Shown piece after piece: positions 11,030-22,631 of a DNA stretch of 64,000 nt (position 1 is its first letter; each line of letters opens with the position of its first letter). The position numbers and the translations under genes were made by a program. The notes beneath the pieces are model-generated. The model made no database searches and was not told the DNA's origin. It saw only the letters and a list, made by a program, of their open reading frames with translations. Source of the stretch: Odontesthes bonariensis (Eukaryota > Chordata > Actinopteri > Atheriniformes > Atherinopsidae); assembly GCF_027942865.1 (NCBI RefSeq), contig NC_134510.1, forward strand, positions 25,413,209 to 25,477,208. The letters run 5' to 3'.

Positions 11030-14000
11030 ATGTCTCGAACCGAAGAGGTCAACAAGATGACGGAAAATGTCTACAAGGTAAATCTGCAGTGCCTCTTATC
11101 TCTCTGCGTGCAGGTAGTAGAGACGTGGAAACACTCATTTGTGTGTATCACTTCCAACAGGGGATTCTGGACCAGTTTAACCCCAGCCTGAAGAATTTTG
11201 TGACCATGGGGAAACACTATGAGAAAGCCCTGACAGGTCAGTGAGGCTGACTGAGATGTGAGCGGACTAAATTTATTTTCAGTTCTCGCTAAACTTCACT
11301 CTCTTCTGCAGGAGTGACGGTGGCTGCTAAAGGCTACTTTGATGCCCTGGTGAAACTTGGAGAGCTGGCGAGCGACAGCCAAGGCTCCAAGGAGCTGGGT
11401 GAGTGGGCGGCTGCTGGAGAAGGGACAGAGCCCAGTTGGAAATAAACGCAAATTGCCTTTTAGACCTTCTGAAGTTTATAGAGTGAACGTGACAGCTGGT
11501 GTGAAGTGGAAAATAGTCTGTGAGGGTGCTGCATGTGTTTGTGAGCGAGGAGATGAAGACAAGAGGGGATGAGGAAATGTAGAGGCAGAGAACAGAGGGA
11601 AACGGAGAGAGTAGGGCCATTGTTGGGAGATTAACAACACCACATGATCTCATTGTAATGCTGAAAACGGCGGGGGAGGCAGGCAGGAGTGTCGGAGGGC
11701 GAGATGCCAGCCACCACATACTACAGCGCTGTGTGACCGAGGGAGGGACCACCACTTTGTAAATCAAAAACTGTGTCAAAGCAACAAGTTCTATAACAGT
11801 TCATTGGTTTGTTGTGTGTGTTTGGTGCAGATTCACTCACGCCGATACTGAGAAGCCTTTATTACTGCACACATTTTATCTTGATAGCAGCTTGTAGGTC
11901 CCACACTTCGGACTTCACAGGTTAACGTTGCAATTTAACGAAAAAAGAGTGGAAAAAAGCAGCCAATTAATTCTGGGTCCAAATCACGTGACGCTGATGA
12001 CCTCCCTGCTGCTCCTTACAGGGGACACACTGTTTCAGATGGCCGAGGTGCACAGGCAGATTCAGGTGCAGCTGGAAGACGTGGTAAGAACGGGCACGTG
12101 CATGCTCATTTCTGTGGCCATTGTCATGCACTGTACACAGCGATTGGCAAATATTCAGTGGTATTATATGATGTTTAAATGGTGAAAATGAGGATTTACT
12201 GGTTTAGACTCAGGAAATGGTATGTTTGGGAGTATGATTTTGGCCAGGCTTCAATATAGAGGTTAACCCGTTATCAGGCTTTATTTTTTAATGGTTTATG
12301 TGACTCATTTCGTCAACAGTTGAAGTTGTTTCACTCTGAGATGCTCGCTCAGTTGGAACAGAAGCTGGAGCTGGACATCAAATACCTCACAGTGAGTTCA
12401 CATGTTGACATTAATATTATGAAAGTAGAAAAATTCCCCAATGAATGATGACTTTACTGCAAAGGAAGTTTTTATTTACAACTTTTTTTCAATCGGTGGC
12501 ACCAAACAATGGAGCTGTCTGACTGCACCGGAAATTATTTTATCTGAAAAAAGGGGGGAAAGAAAAGGGAGTTTCAAAGGAGAAAAGACGACCACCAAAG
12601 ATTTGAGTTTACAACAGTTTGCAACGTTAACAAGAAGATTCTCGGACATAAAGATGCTAAAACACTTCCAGGCTGTAGCCAGAAGAAGGAACCTTCCTGA
12701 GTTAAATGACCCGGAAGTATCTTAAGTAGAAGCCAAGATAAGAGCTGCCTGAATTCTCTAGGTGCTTAGGAAAGGATCTCCAATGCTTCCGAAATGATCT
12801 CCTTTAGCATAGAAAACACCGGCCCATCATTTATTAGAGAACGGAGATAATTCCTTTCCGCTAGTTTTATAGCGACACTCGATTATTTTCATTCAGTCGT
12901 ACAAACTGTGATTGGTGTGGATAAATATGAAGACAGGAGGATGAGTGTGAAAACACTATATTTTACTTTATCAAATGTTTCTGTTCTTTTTCAGTTATTA
13001 GTGTTTTTGATCAACAACTTTTGGATATTTTATACGATTATATGATTCTACAACTTTGATTAGTTTGCATTGATTTTCTGACTGACGTACATCAGACTCA
13101 GGCACACCCGCAAACCTAACCATGAATGCAAATGTAACTCTTAAATATCAATTTCATCCAATCTTGTATTTTACTTTCACATCTGCTTTCCTCTCAGGCC
13201 ACCCTGAAGAAGTATCAGAGCGAGCGAAGGTCTCAGTCTGAGTCAATCGAGCGCTGTCAGTCCCAGCTTAAGAAGCTCCGCAGGAAGAGCCAGGGCAGCC
13301 GTCACCCACACAAATATGGCGACAGAGAGATGCAGGTGACTTAAGCTTAGAGCCCTACCTGAGTCAGATGAGATGCATGTGATTCAAAAGCTGCAAAACG
13401 ATGACGTTTCGTTTGACAAATCCTTCAAATACGTGGATCCGAAACATCTCACTGGGCATTACGGCAGATTAAAGAGCAGCGTTGTGTGAGCGTTTTATGT
13501 GAGAAATAGGCCAGTGTGAATAAGATTAAAAAAACAATCTGCTTCAGCTGATTTGTCAAGAAACAAGAAACTTACTGCAAAACCTTACACCGGAAGAAAA
13601 ATGAATGATATAAGAGGATGAGAGGATTTGCCCTCTTGACGTATGAAGAGAAAGGGATACATTTGGCCATCAGGCCAAAGCACAGCATTTATGATTCTGA
13701 TTTTGTTATCACAGGGCAACAGGCAGGAAATGATGTCACATATCCCTTCCTGCCTCCATATTAATAACGTTAAAGGTCGTGTTATCTTGGAGTACTGTGC
13801 AAGTGATTTTAAATGCCTCTTTTGAAGTAAAGTTCATGGCTTTTCCTTCAGTTTGTGGAGCTGATGAGTCGTCGCCAAGGCGAACTGGACGCACTGGTGG
13901 CCACAGGTTACAAGTCTGCGCTGACTGAGGAGAGGAGGCGGTACTGCTTCCTGGTGGACAGACAGTGCTGTGTCACCAAACTGCTCATAAACTACCACTC

Positions 14001-17000
14001 CAAGGTGATGTACTTGCAATTTTTAAAAAATGTTCTGTGTTCCCCTTTCTGTCAGCAAATTAGTGGAAACTTCAAAACTAACTACTCATCTACTTCTAAC
14101 AAGCACAAACAGTCAGAGGTGTTACATATCAGGACGTATTCAAAAAAATCATCTGCTACCTACTAGATCTTAAAATGAGATTAATTGATTAATTAAAATA
14201 CCCCAAGAGCTACATCTTAGACTCTAACATCAGTGAGCATGTTAAATGTTAAAGATCATAACAATTCTGGCTTGTTGTGAAGGGTTGCAGGAGAAAGCCT
14301 CTTCTCTCTAAGAAGAACACGGCAGCACAGCTTAGGTTTGCAAAGTTACATCTGAACAAAACACAAGACTTTTGGAATAAAGTTCTTTGGACAGACGAGA
14401 CCAAAGTGGAGATGTTTGGTCATAATGCACAGCAACACGTTTGGAGAAAAAACAAACGCAGCACATCAGCCCAAACACCTCATGCCAACCTTCAAGAACT
14501 GTGGTGGAGGGCTGATGATGTGGGTTTGTTCTGCAGACACTGGACCTACACACCTTGCAGTCACCATGCAGTCCTCTGTATACTAAAGCATTGTAGAGTT
14601 AAATCTGAGGCCATCTGTCTGACAGCTGAAGAACAGCTGAAACTAGGCTTAATGATCCCCAAACACAGCAGAATGACTGAAGAAGAAAAGAATCAAGCTG
14701 CAATGTTTCAGTCAAAGTCCAGAAAACATCTCCACTGAAATGCTTTGGTGGGACCTTCAGAGAGCTGTGCATAAACCAGTGCTGCAAACATAAATGAACT
14801 GAAAAGTTGAGAGGAAAGAAAAGTGGTCCAAAGTCCTCCATAACAATGTGAGAGACTGATTTAGACAATTATTACTTCACGTTGTTGCTGCTAAAGGTGT
14901 TTCGACCAGCTGTTGAACCATTCGTTTATCACACACTGATTCTGCATTTTGGCTTAACTTTGAATAATGACAGTAGCGTATATTATGTCATGTGTTGTTC
15001 ATCTAAGGTTGCATTTACCAAATTTGAAGGACCAGATGATTTTTTTCACCATGTCCCGATTTAACATTAGAATTGAGGATATGTAATTGAATTCTGATAG
15101 AGCTGATTCTCCTGTGCCGAAACAAGATTAATTAGCTGAATCATGCTGTAATTATGGTGCTGCAAATATAGAACTATATATCTGAAATGATTTCAAACGT
15201 ATCTAAGATTATGTGTCGGTCACCAGCTGAAAATAGTCTCCAGCCAACGATATTGTTATCCCTCACATGCAACGTTTACTTAAAATGAAAGAAAATATTC
15301 TTATTATTAAACTACTCTGCTGACAAACAAATACAGCAAGAAAATACGAGGTCACATCGATTTTTGCCTTTAACGGCGTTTTGCTTAATTATCATTGTTT
15401 CTCTGCTTTTGAATATAATCCAGGTGAGAGAACTTCTGTCACAGAAACTGTCATCTTGGCAGCAGTCGTGTTCCCAGCCAACGAAGCTCCCGGAGCGCGC
15501 TCTCAATCTGCTGCGTCACACTGCTCCACCCGGCCCAGGGGCTGCTGGGATAGCCGAGGTCCTCCGTCACACCAAGCTCGGCTCAGCGCCGCCAGAGCAG
15601 GTCAGGTTCTGTTGTGTTCACGGTGGCCCCGATGGCTGCTGTGTGCTGCATTTTTAACACCCCATAGTTTTATCCATAATGTGGATGATTTCACTGAAGG
15701 TTTGCACCTTTCAGGTTGATAAACCCGAAATCCTATTGAAATAAAAAAAAGAGTTATTATCTGTCCCAAGTCAAGACCGACAGCTAACAAATCGCGTCAC
15801 AGGCTGAAACCTTTAGATTTCTTTAGAGTCACTATAGTTATGGCTCAATTTGGGCTCAAGCCTTGTGTCATGTGACTCTTTTGCTTCTGGACATTCAGCA
15901 ACTTTAAAAAAAATCCCTCCAATACTAGAGTTTTCTTGGCTGCTAGTTATCGCGCTTCATTCTTGTTTTTCAGAGGCTCTCTGTTCAAGAAGTCCCTCCT
16001 CTGTTGAACGGAGACTCCAGCCGCTCGCAGCAGCAGCGCTCGCTTCCATCCTCTTCCTCCCAGAGCGACACTGGTCTTCCTCAGGGCTCTCCTCAGACTT
16101 TTCGCTCTGCGTCCTCCGCCGGAGGAGCTGCTGGAGGTTCTTCCAGTGGAGCATCTCCTCAGCACACCTGCTCACCCCTGAGTGCGTCAGACAGCCCCCT
16201 CCCTGACGGCAGCGGCAGCGACAGCGCCAGCCCGGCTGCGTCCACACCCACCACCTCCAGCTGCTCTGCCCAGCAGGGCTCTCTCGGCCTGGCGTCTAAC
16301 ACCTCCAACCTTTCCCCGTGCCTCATTCCCTCCACAGTGATGTCGCTCAGCCAGATCTCGCCGGCCAGCAGCTCCTTGCAGGGCATGACCCTCCCCATCC
16401 CTCACAGCGCTCCTCACAGTCCTCCGCTGTCCCACAGCGCTCCCCTCTCCAGGGCCATGACTCCTGTGCAGCTGCTGCACCAGCAGGTGGGACCAGGAGG
16501 GAGCAACACTTTGTCTCCGTCACATAACCCCTGGCTGCTGAAGGCTGCAGACATGTGCTCCACTGCAACTCTTCCTCTGCCGAGGAGGCCTGTCAGCGAA
16601 ATGAGGCTGGGCGGCTTTCAGGGTATGACGTGCTCCAGCGCACTCGTTTGTTTGATGCTTGTCCTTATTGCCAACCGTCTCCTCGCATTTTCTCATTTTC
16701 TTGTCTCGATGTAGAGTTTTAACCCGGACTAAGAGATCTGAACACATCACACCAGTTTTAAAATCTTTACACTGGCTTCCAGTCAGTCACAGAATAGATT
16801 TTAAAAGCCTGCTGATGGTTTACAAATCCCAGAACGGTTTAGGCCCAAAATACATCCGTGATATGTTCAGAGAATATAAGTGATATAATATACAAGTGGA
16901 ACAAACTGCCAGTGGAGATTAAACTTTCACCAAATGGAGACATTTTTAAATCCAGGTTAAAAACATCTCTTTTCTCATGTGTTTGTGCATGAAATCTGCA

Positions 17001-19293
17001 CGGTATCTTTTAATTTATCTGGACTGTTGCTTGTTTTTAAATTCATTTAAATTATTTGATTTGTTTCTCTTTATATTCTTTTATGTATTTTTTAATCCTT
17101 CTTCCACTCCCTGCTGCAATGCTTTTATTTTATGTGAAGCACTTTGAATTGTTTTGTACATGAAATGTGCTGTACAAATAAATTTGATTTGATTTGATAT
17201 AGGCTCCAGTCTCCCCAGGGTGTTGCCTTTATCTGGACTTACGCGTGTGGAGGCCATGTTCGCTCACACACCTGGAGCTTTGGAAGGCGGTGGCAGTCAC
17301 ATGGGGCGCGGGGCTTGCTTACTACACTTCCAGCCTGGTGACAACATCACCTTGCTCATCTCTGAGCCCAGAGACGGGTGGCATTATGGTCAAAATGAGC
17401 GTACTGGAAGGTATGATTTACAGATTGGAAAAATGCTGAATAGTCTCCATTGCACTCTCTTTGGCTCGATTTGCTGCTTGAACGTTTGAAGTTGTTTTCA
17501 CATGTAGTGAAATTTCCCCTCGCAGGAAAGGCTGGTTCCCTTTCTCCTACACTCAGCCACAACATAGCAAGAAGGATCTCCGTGAGGGGTAAGCAAACAA
17601 AGACCAAACGTTTTTTATAACGTTGTTAAACAGCACTAATTAATAAGGATAGCAAGCTTCCCACATTTGCCTTTAGTTGTTTTTAAAACTTTTTTTATCG
17701 GCAAAGATGAATTCACATAAAACTTAAGTGGGGGTCCTCTTCACAGTAAATCTTTTCCTTTTTCCATCTCCTTGGCCATAAATCAACACAACTTTCAAGC
17801 CAAAAGTGCAGACAATCATACTGTTGGCCATGAAGTTTTCCACAACCCTTTCCCAACTTCACTTTCCAACAGCAACAGTGTTGTTGAGTCCAGGAAAACA
17901 GTCAAAGTCACTCGTGATCAACACTTCTCTGCTCTCATCGTGCTTCCTCAAACTTTTTTTCCCCCTGTTTATTCTTTCCTCTCGGTCTGTGACCTTCCTT
18001 GTAGCTCTCTCTTCTTATCTAAGGCTAACAGCACCAGTACCGGACAACTCGACAAACTAGTGTCTCCGGGTCTCCCAGCCCTCACCCCCGAGTCAGAGGA
18101 GGAGCGATCCCTTCCTCCCCAGAGGGTCAGCACCTTCCGCCCGCGCCCCTACAGCATGGCCGACAGCAACAAGGTCAGAAGCTCAAAACCTGTGGGACGA
18201 GGTCAAGGGTCAGGGCCAGTGTGTCCTCACAGCTCGCCGTTGTGGAAGAGATTCAGGTGCTTTGCAATAATGATTTTAATATAGATTGTGACTCCCACCC
18301 CCCTCTCTTCTGTTTTTCAGATCACATCAGATTTGGCCTCTCCACCACTTTCACCGACAAGGTAATTTTCTAGCAAGTCACGGGGGTTCTACTTAAAGGG
18401 CCAATCCACCAATTTTATATCCCACAGTCTATTCAGGGCTTGCACAGGCCCTAGAAATCCTTGGTTCCGAGGTTAGAAAAGTGTTTAAAACTGCTTCAAA
18501 CTGTAATTGCATTGCCTTCATAATGAGTATATATAATAGTTCACTTTTTCGATACAAAGAATAGAAAAGAACTTGTTTGTTTTGCCTTTAATGAAGATGA
18601 CTCCCCAACTTTTCAGTGTCCCTCTTAGTCTGAGCGTGCAGATATATTGTGGAGTTGTGTAAATTTCATTCAAAAAGGCTCTCATATTTTCCAGTTTTAA
18701 TACAAAAATCAAAGCTTTGAGTCATTTGTCGACTGACACCTTAGCCCAGACAGTATGTATGTGTACATGTAGTGTATCACCACAACGAAGAAGTTAAAAA
18801 GCTTGAAAATTCACCCTGGAAAGTGCTTGAATTTGACTTCAGAAAAGGCGTGAGACCACATAAACCACTGCGAATGAACTGTGGAGCCAACACAAGCCTC
18901 TACCTGGCAAAAAAAGGGTCATGAAATGAAAATGTGCTTTTCTAGAGTTTGGCCTTTGATCCACAGGGGTGTGCAAAAGCTTAAACACCCACAGTCAAAA
19001 TAATTTTGTTTCTCTAAATTTCTAAAAGGGCTCAAGCTTGTTTGCTTATTTGATTTTCTATTTAAAAGTTTATTCAATAGCTACAGATCCCAAATACGTA
19101 GATAAGACGCTAATTTGCATCACTTGACCCAAGAAGGTCCTTTATAACAAATAAAAAGAAAAATATAAAAAATAATTCATTTAACAAACTGAGATTGCAT
19201 ATTTGCTCCTTCCTCCTCACAGGTCTAATCCGTTTGCCCACATTCGACTCAGAAAAACAGTCACCAACGATCGGTCGGCTCCCATCATGGAGT

Positions 19294-19295
<2 letters not shown>
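11030..19295 (+). CDS. baiap2: BAIAP2/IRSp53-type protein: I-BAR (IMD), Ser/Pro linker, SH3 and WH2-like tail
   Basis: An adaptor that bends membranes outward and links Rho GTPases to actin in filopodia and dendritic spines. Fourteen coding exons: 11030-11077, 11161-11236, 11312-11398, 12022-12083, 12320-12391, 13198-13335, 13852-14004, 15424-15600, 15974-16622, 17203-17410, 17526-17588, 18005-18173, 18321-18361, 19223-19295. All phases join and give 671 codons plus stop (human BAIAP2 is about 552). The IMD (residues about 1-235) includes DQFNPSLKNF, AAKGYFDALVKLGELAS, SKELGDTLFQMAEVHRQIQ and LTEERRRYCFLVD, much closer to BAIAP2 than to BAIAP2L1 or L2. The SH3 includes DGWHYG and KGWFPFSYT. 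The C-terminus is NPFAHIRLRKTVTNDRSAP, a WH2-like end. The CRIB-like motif of BAIAP2 is not visible, and the SH3 has about ten extra residues. It may be a fourth paralogue rather than the 17q25 orthologue, so the symbol is family-level. Confidence 0.9.
14277..15065 (+). mobile_element. Tc1/mariner transposon fragment in a BAIAP2-type intron
   Basis: The plus-strand frame reads RRKPLLSKKNTAAQLRFAK, then DFWNKVLWTDETKVEMFG and NAQQHVWRK, the hallmark C-terminal half of fish Tc1 transposases, including the first catalytic-region motif WTDETK. The GGGSVMVWG part is scrambled. The bases after 14860 still resemble the 3' flank of Tc1 elements (TTATTACTTCACGTTGTTGC and following, to about 15065). 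The 5' half is missing, so the piece is inactive. Confidence 0.8.
16711..17198 (+). mobile_element. 5'-truncated L2/Rex1-like LINE 3' end filling the intron before the SH3 exon
   Basis: The frame from about 16715 reads RTKRSEHITPVLKSLHWLP, then HRIDFKSLLMVYKSQNG, the C-terminal tail of a fish non-LTR retrotransposon reverse transcriptase. A typical 3' end follows (GTGAAGCACTTTGAATTG, then GCTGTACAAATAAATTTGAT) with tandem TTTGA units. It ends four or five bases before the 3' splice site at 17202 and takes up most of a 580-bp intron. Confidence 0.8.
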
Positions 19296-19328
<33 letters not shown>

Positions 19329-19352
19329 GCCGCCGCCGCCGCAGCAGCAGCC
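19296..19352 (+). repeat. Triplet repeat (GCA/GCC) directly after the BAIAP2-type stop codon
   Basis: Ten GCA, five GCC, three GCA and one GCC units follow the TGA without a gap. In the frame of the gene these would be 19 Ala codons, and the frame then stays open for about 23 more codons. In the shifted frame they read Gln/Pro, but no splice phase leads into that frame. Confidence 0.85.
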
Positions 19353-20865
19353 CTGCTCTCTGTGGGCCGTCAGTCCATCAAGCCTCAGGTTGAGTCTTGG
19401 AGAAACACTGACATGTGTTTTTGAGTAGTGATTTTACTTTGGATGTTCTATTTTTCCATCTAATCACATAGAGTATGTGTTTCGTGTGCAGAGGCAGAGT
19501 ATTTTTATGTAAGAATTATTAATGATATGAATATGATTTATGCCTATTTAATTTTGAGGTCGTTAGAAATAAAGAAAGAAACCACTAACACCTGAGGATT
19601 CACCATAAAGGTGGGCATTAAGATAGAATAAAGGTGAGGGTTTTTTTTCTTCTTTTGTTTGAGACCATCATACTGTGTCTTACTTAACTAACATTTCCTA
19701 ATTAATCTTGACCTGTTCCTCTTTATTCTTTTACTTTGTTTCTTTTTTGTGCCATATCCACAGAATTGTTCCTTTTTTTCCAGTTGATTCTGGGACTGGA
19801 TCCTATAATAACAGGTTGTTAACTTTGACAGTTATGCCATTTTATGGGAAGAGGACGGGCTCCTTCTCTACAGCAGTATTATATTTTTCAAAAGAAGCTG
19901 CCGGACTGGTTCGTTTTCACGGTTTCAGTGAAGGAAAACCTTTAAAATGTCTTAAAAGTGTCTCTTCTTATTTTAAATTTGATTGTTTAGATGAGATACT
20001 TGACGTGTTTTAACTGAGCTGACACACTTAGTTGATTTTGTGTCACTTGTATTTTATTTACTGTACGTGGAAAGTGTTTGAGTGCACAAGTCCCTGTCAG
20101 ATAAATCTCATTCTGCTGCTGCAAAGTTGAATATTTGTAGGTATAGATTATTGTATAGTTTTAACCTTTTTTTCCTGGACTCAACATGTAAAGCAAAACT
20201 CATCTTTCTATCGTTCAAATGACATTTTCTCAGTGGAATCATGGGGGGAGGGGAGGATAGACTCCAACAGAAGTTCAGAAACTTACCACACTGTGAAAGT
20301 TAATAGCTGAATGTTTGGATAGTGGTTTTATGGAAAGAATTATATTTTTTAGAGAGTAGCATGCTGTTGAAGGTTCAAATGAGAGTCTTATAAATGAGAG
20401 GTTTCTATGCTTAGTCTTTGGATTTGATGTCTTTGTGATTCCCTTTCAGTCCCAAATCTAAAGCTGTTCACCATCTTGGCTAGTTGATTGTAGTTGTGTG
20501 AATCTTAGAGCGATGCGAAAGCCAAGACGGGTGATACGATTACGTCTTCTGGGGGAAATGTATCCGTGAAAGTGATGAAGAAAGCAAACGGGAAGTTGGC
20601 CAATGTCTGAGCAAGTGTTTGTGGTAAACTAGAGACATCTGAAGTAATATTTTGTAGCAAAAAGTGAAGTATAAAAATGAAATATTGTCTCTGTGCAAAC
20701 TGAAATGCTTTATGTTTCTGTTCTAACTACCTTCAACTGCTGTGATCTTTCAGCACCTTGAAGATCTGAGATATCACCGATAAAGGTTTTAGAGAATCGT
20801 TTCTAACTGCAAATCCTATATATTCATTTGTGTAGTATGATTAATAAAGGCAACCTAATGCTTGT
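19296..20865 (+). other. 3' UTR of the BAIAP2-type gene
   Basis: Starts directly after the TGA at 19293-19295. The first 57 bases are a CAG/CCG triplet tract. An AATAAA at 20843-20848 in an AT-rich setting is the best poly(A) signal before the next gene. No other coding frame with family similarity is present. Confidence 0.5.
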
Positions 20866-20869
20866 AAAT

Positions 20870-22631
20870 AGTACTGAAAACGTGACTGCTGCTAAAATGA
20901 TATTTCACTTTGGTGGAACATTTTGACTTTGTGATGATGCAGAGGAAACATTCGATACAGAGATGTCGTTTCCAACTCTCAGGTGATACAGCTGACACAG
21001 TAAACAGAAGATCAAACTGTTATTACATGAATTAATGATGGAAATAAGCTGTGAGCTGTAATTAATGAGCACTGAAATCAGATGATGAACCTCATATTGA
21101 CTTATTAATGTGGTAACACGAGTGAGATAAGAAAAAATGGAGTGGCGTGGCGTTTCTGAGGAGTGCATGTTGCATAATAATATATTGACAGATGTTTCTG
21201 AAAATTTGCAGAATTTATTCTACAATTTTAATCACTGCTGATTAGCTGTTCGCCGTCCACGACTTCCGACTCTTCCACTGAAGTGAAATATTGTTTAAAC
21301 AGTAGACACCACTTCATGCATAAGTCCTGTGCATGAACAAAACGGAGCGACGTGAACAAACTGAGGCTCTTGTATTATTAATATGAAGATCCAATAATAT
21401 GATGATGAGCACTGCTGAGCAACACTGGAGTACTGAATATTCACTTGTTGTGGAATAAAGGTTCGATGAAGGAATCGTCACGAGTTTGTTTGATTCAAGA
21501 AGGCGACGTTTCTGCACGTTTTAAATACACATCTACAGAATAATCGTATGTCCAGAAAGTATTCATGGGGGTGAAGCACACAGTGCAGGCAAAGTCTCTA
21601 ACATATAAATACATGTAGGTGGTGCAGCTTTTAAGCAGCCTATTCAGAAAGTCCATGTTCTTTTAGCTGTGATAACTTTGTGCAGCGTCATGTCGTCGTT
21701 CTGCTACCTTTCTCACTTAGCCAAGTAGAAATATGTTGGGTGTACAAAAAGGAATTTGTTTCCAACAGCCTTAATCTGATTACAGCCTTTCCAAACTAAG
21801 CCTCCAGTGAAGGATCAGAACTGTGGAGAAGCTTAGTTTTAAAACTGATTATGTTTTTCTTAAAGAAATATTAGGTGGATATACTGCTAAGAGGCTACGT
21901 ATTCCAGTAGGTGGATTCTTCACGCACATCTTGAACCCATCGGCCCAAAAGATCTGCACATTTCCCACATTATCAAAGGAAATTTGACACCCATTCAATA
22001 TCTGACCAAATCATAAACACGGCCACCTTCTCTCTCTCTGTTATCGAGTTACAGAGTCGAATAATGGCCGGAAAGCTGTTTTTCCAGAACACTTTTTCCC
22101 TGTGAAGCTGATCTATATAAAATGTCATGAATTTATCCCACAAAACACTTGCGTTAAATGTTGTCATAATTAGGATGTTAATTTTTTAACTATGGACAAA
22201 AACCTGTTGCATGAATCCACAGTTAAATGCTTCATTCTTATCAGTTCTCTCTTGATATCGAGTTAACACGTTTGCCAAAATCCAAATCTCATGCGTATGA
22301 TGTCCCCTTCATGACAACGAAAAACTGAAAGACGGACTATTTCTTTGGCTGTGACTGTCGCTGAGGTATGAAAATGTAAGTTAATTAATTCAATAATCAA
22401 AAAAATACAGTGAGACGACATCTTGTCATGCTGAGCCTTGTTCAGCAAGGCAGTTACACACGTTCTGACGTATGTCTGCAACTGTGTAACGTGGTCTTTA
22501 TAAATAAATCCATGCGGCACAAATGTAGAATTAAATAGAATCTTTACTGGGAGACAATGACAAATTGGGCAATTATGCAGGCAGATATGAACAAGAGGAG
22601 GAACACGAGCACTGATTGTGAGAAGAGAAAG
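20870..22631. other. Intergenic region between the convergent BAIAP2-type and ndufa3 genes
   Basis: About 1.76 kb of AT-rich DNA between the two 3' ends. It must hold the ndufa3 3' UTR on the minus strand, whose end I cannot place. I see no exon, RNA gene or clear transposon. Confidence 0.5.

Noticed and set aside
19195-19428. Plus-strand frame with poly-Gln and poly-Pro after the BAIAP2-type gene
   Set aside because: The family-type end NDRSAPIME uses another frame. The Gln/Pro frame cannot be reached with the phase of the preceding exons, and skipping exon 18321-18361 gives an immediate stop.
21540-21640. CCAGAAAGTATTCATGG-like string that resembles a known fish dispersed repeat
   Set aside because: Too short and too diverged to assign; no termini or coding remnants nearby.
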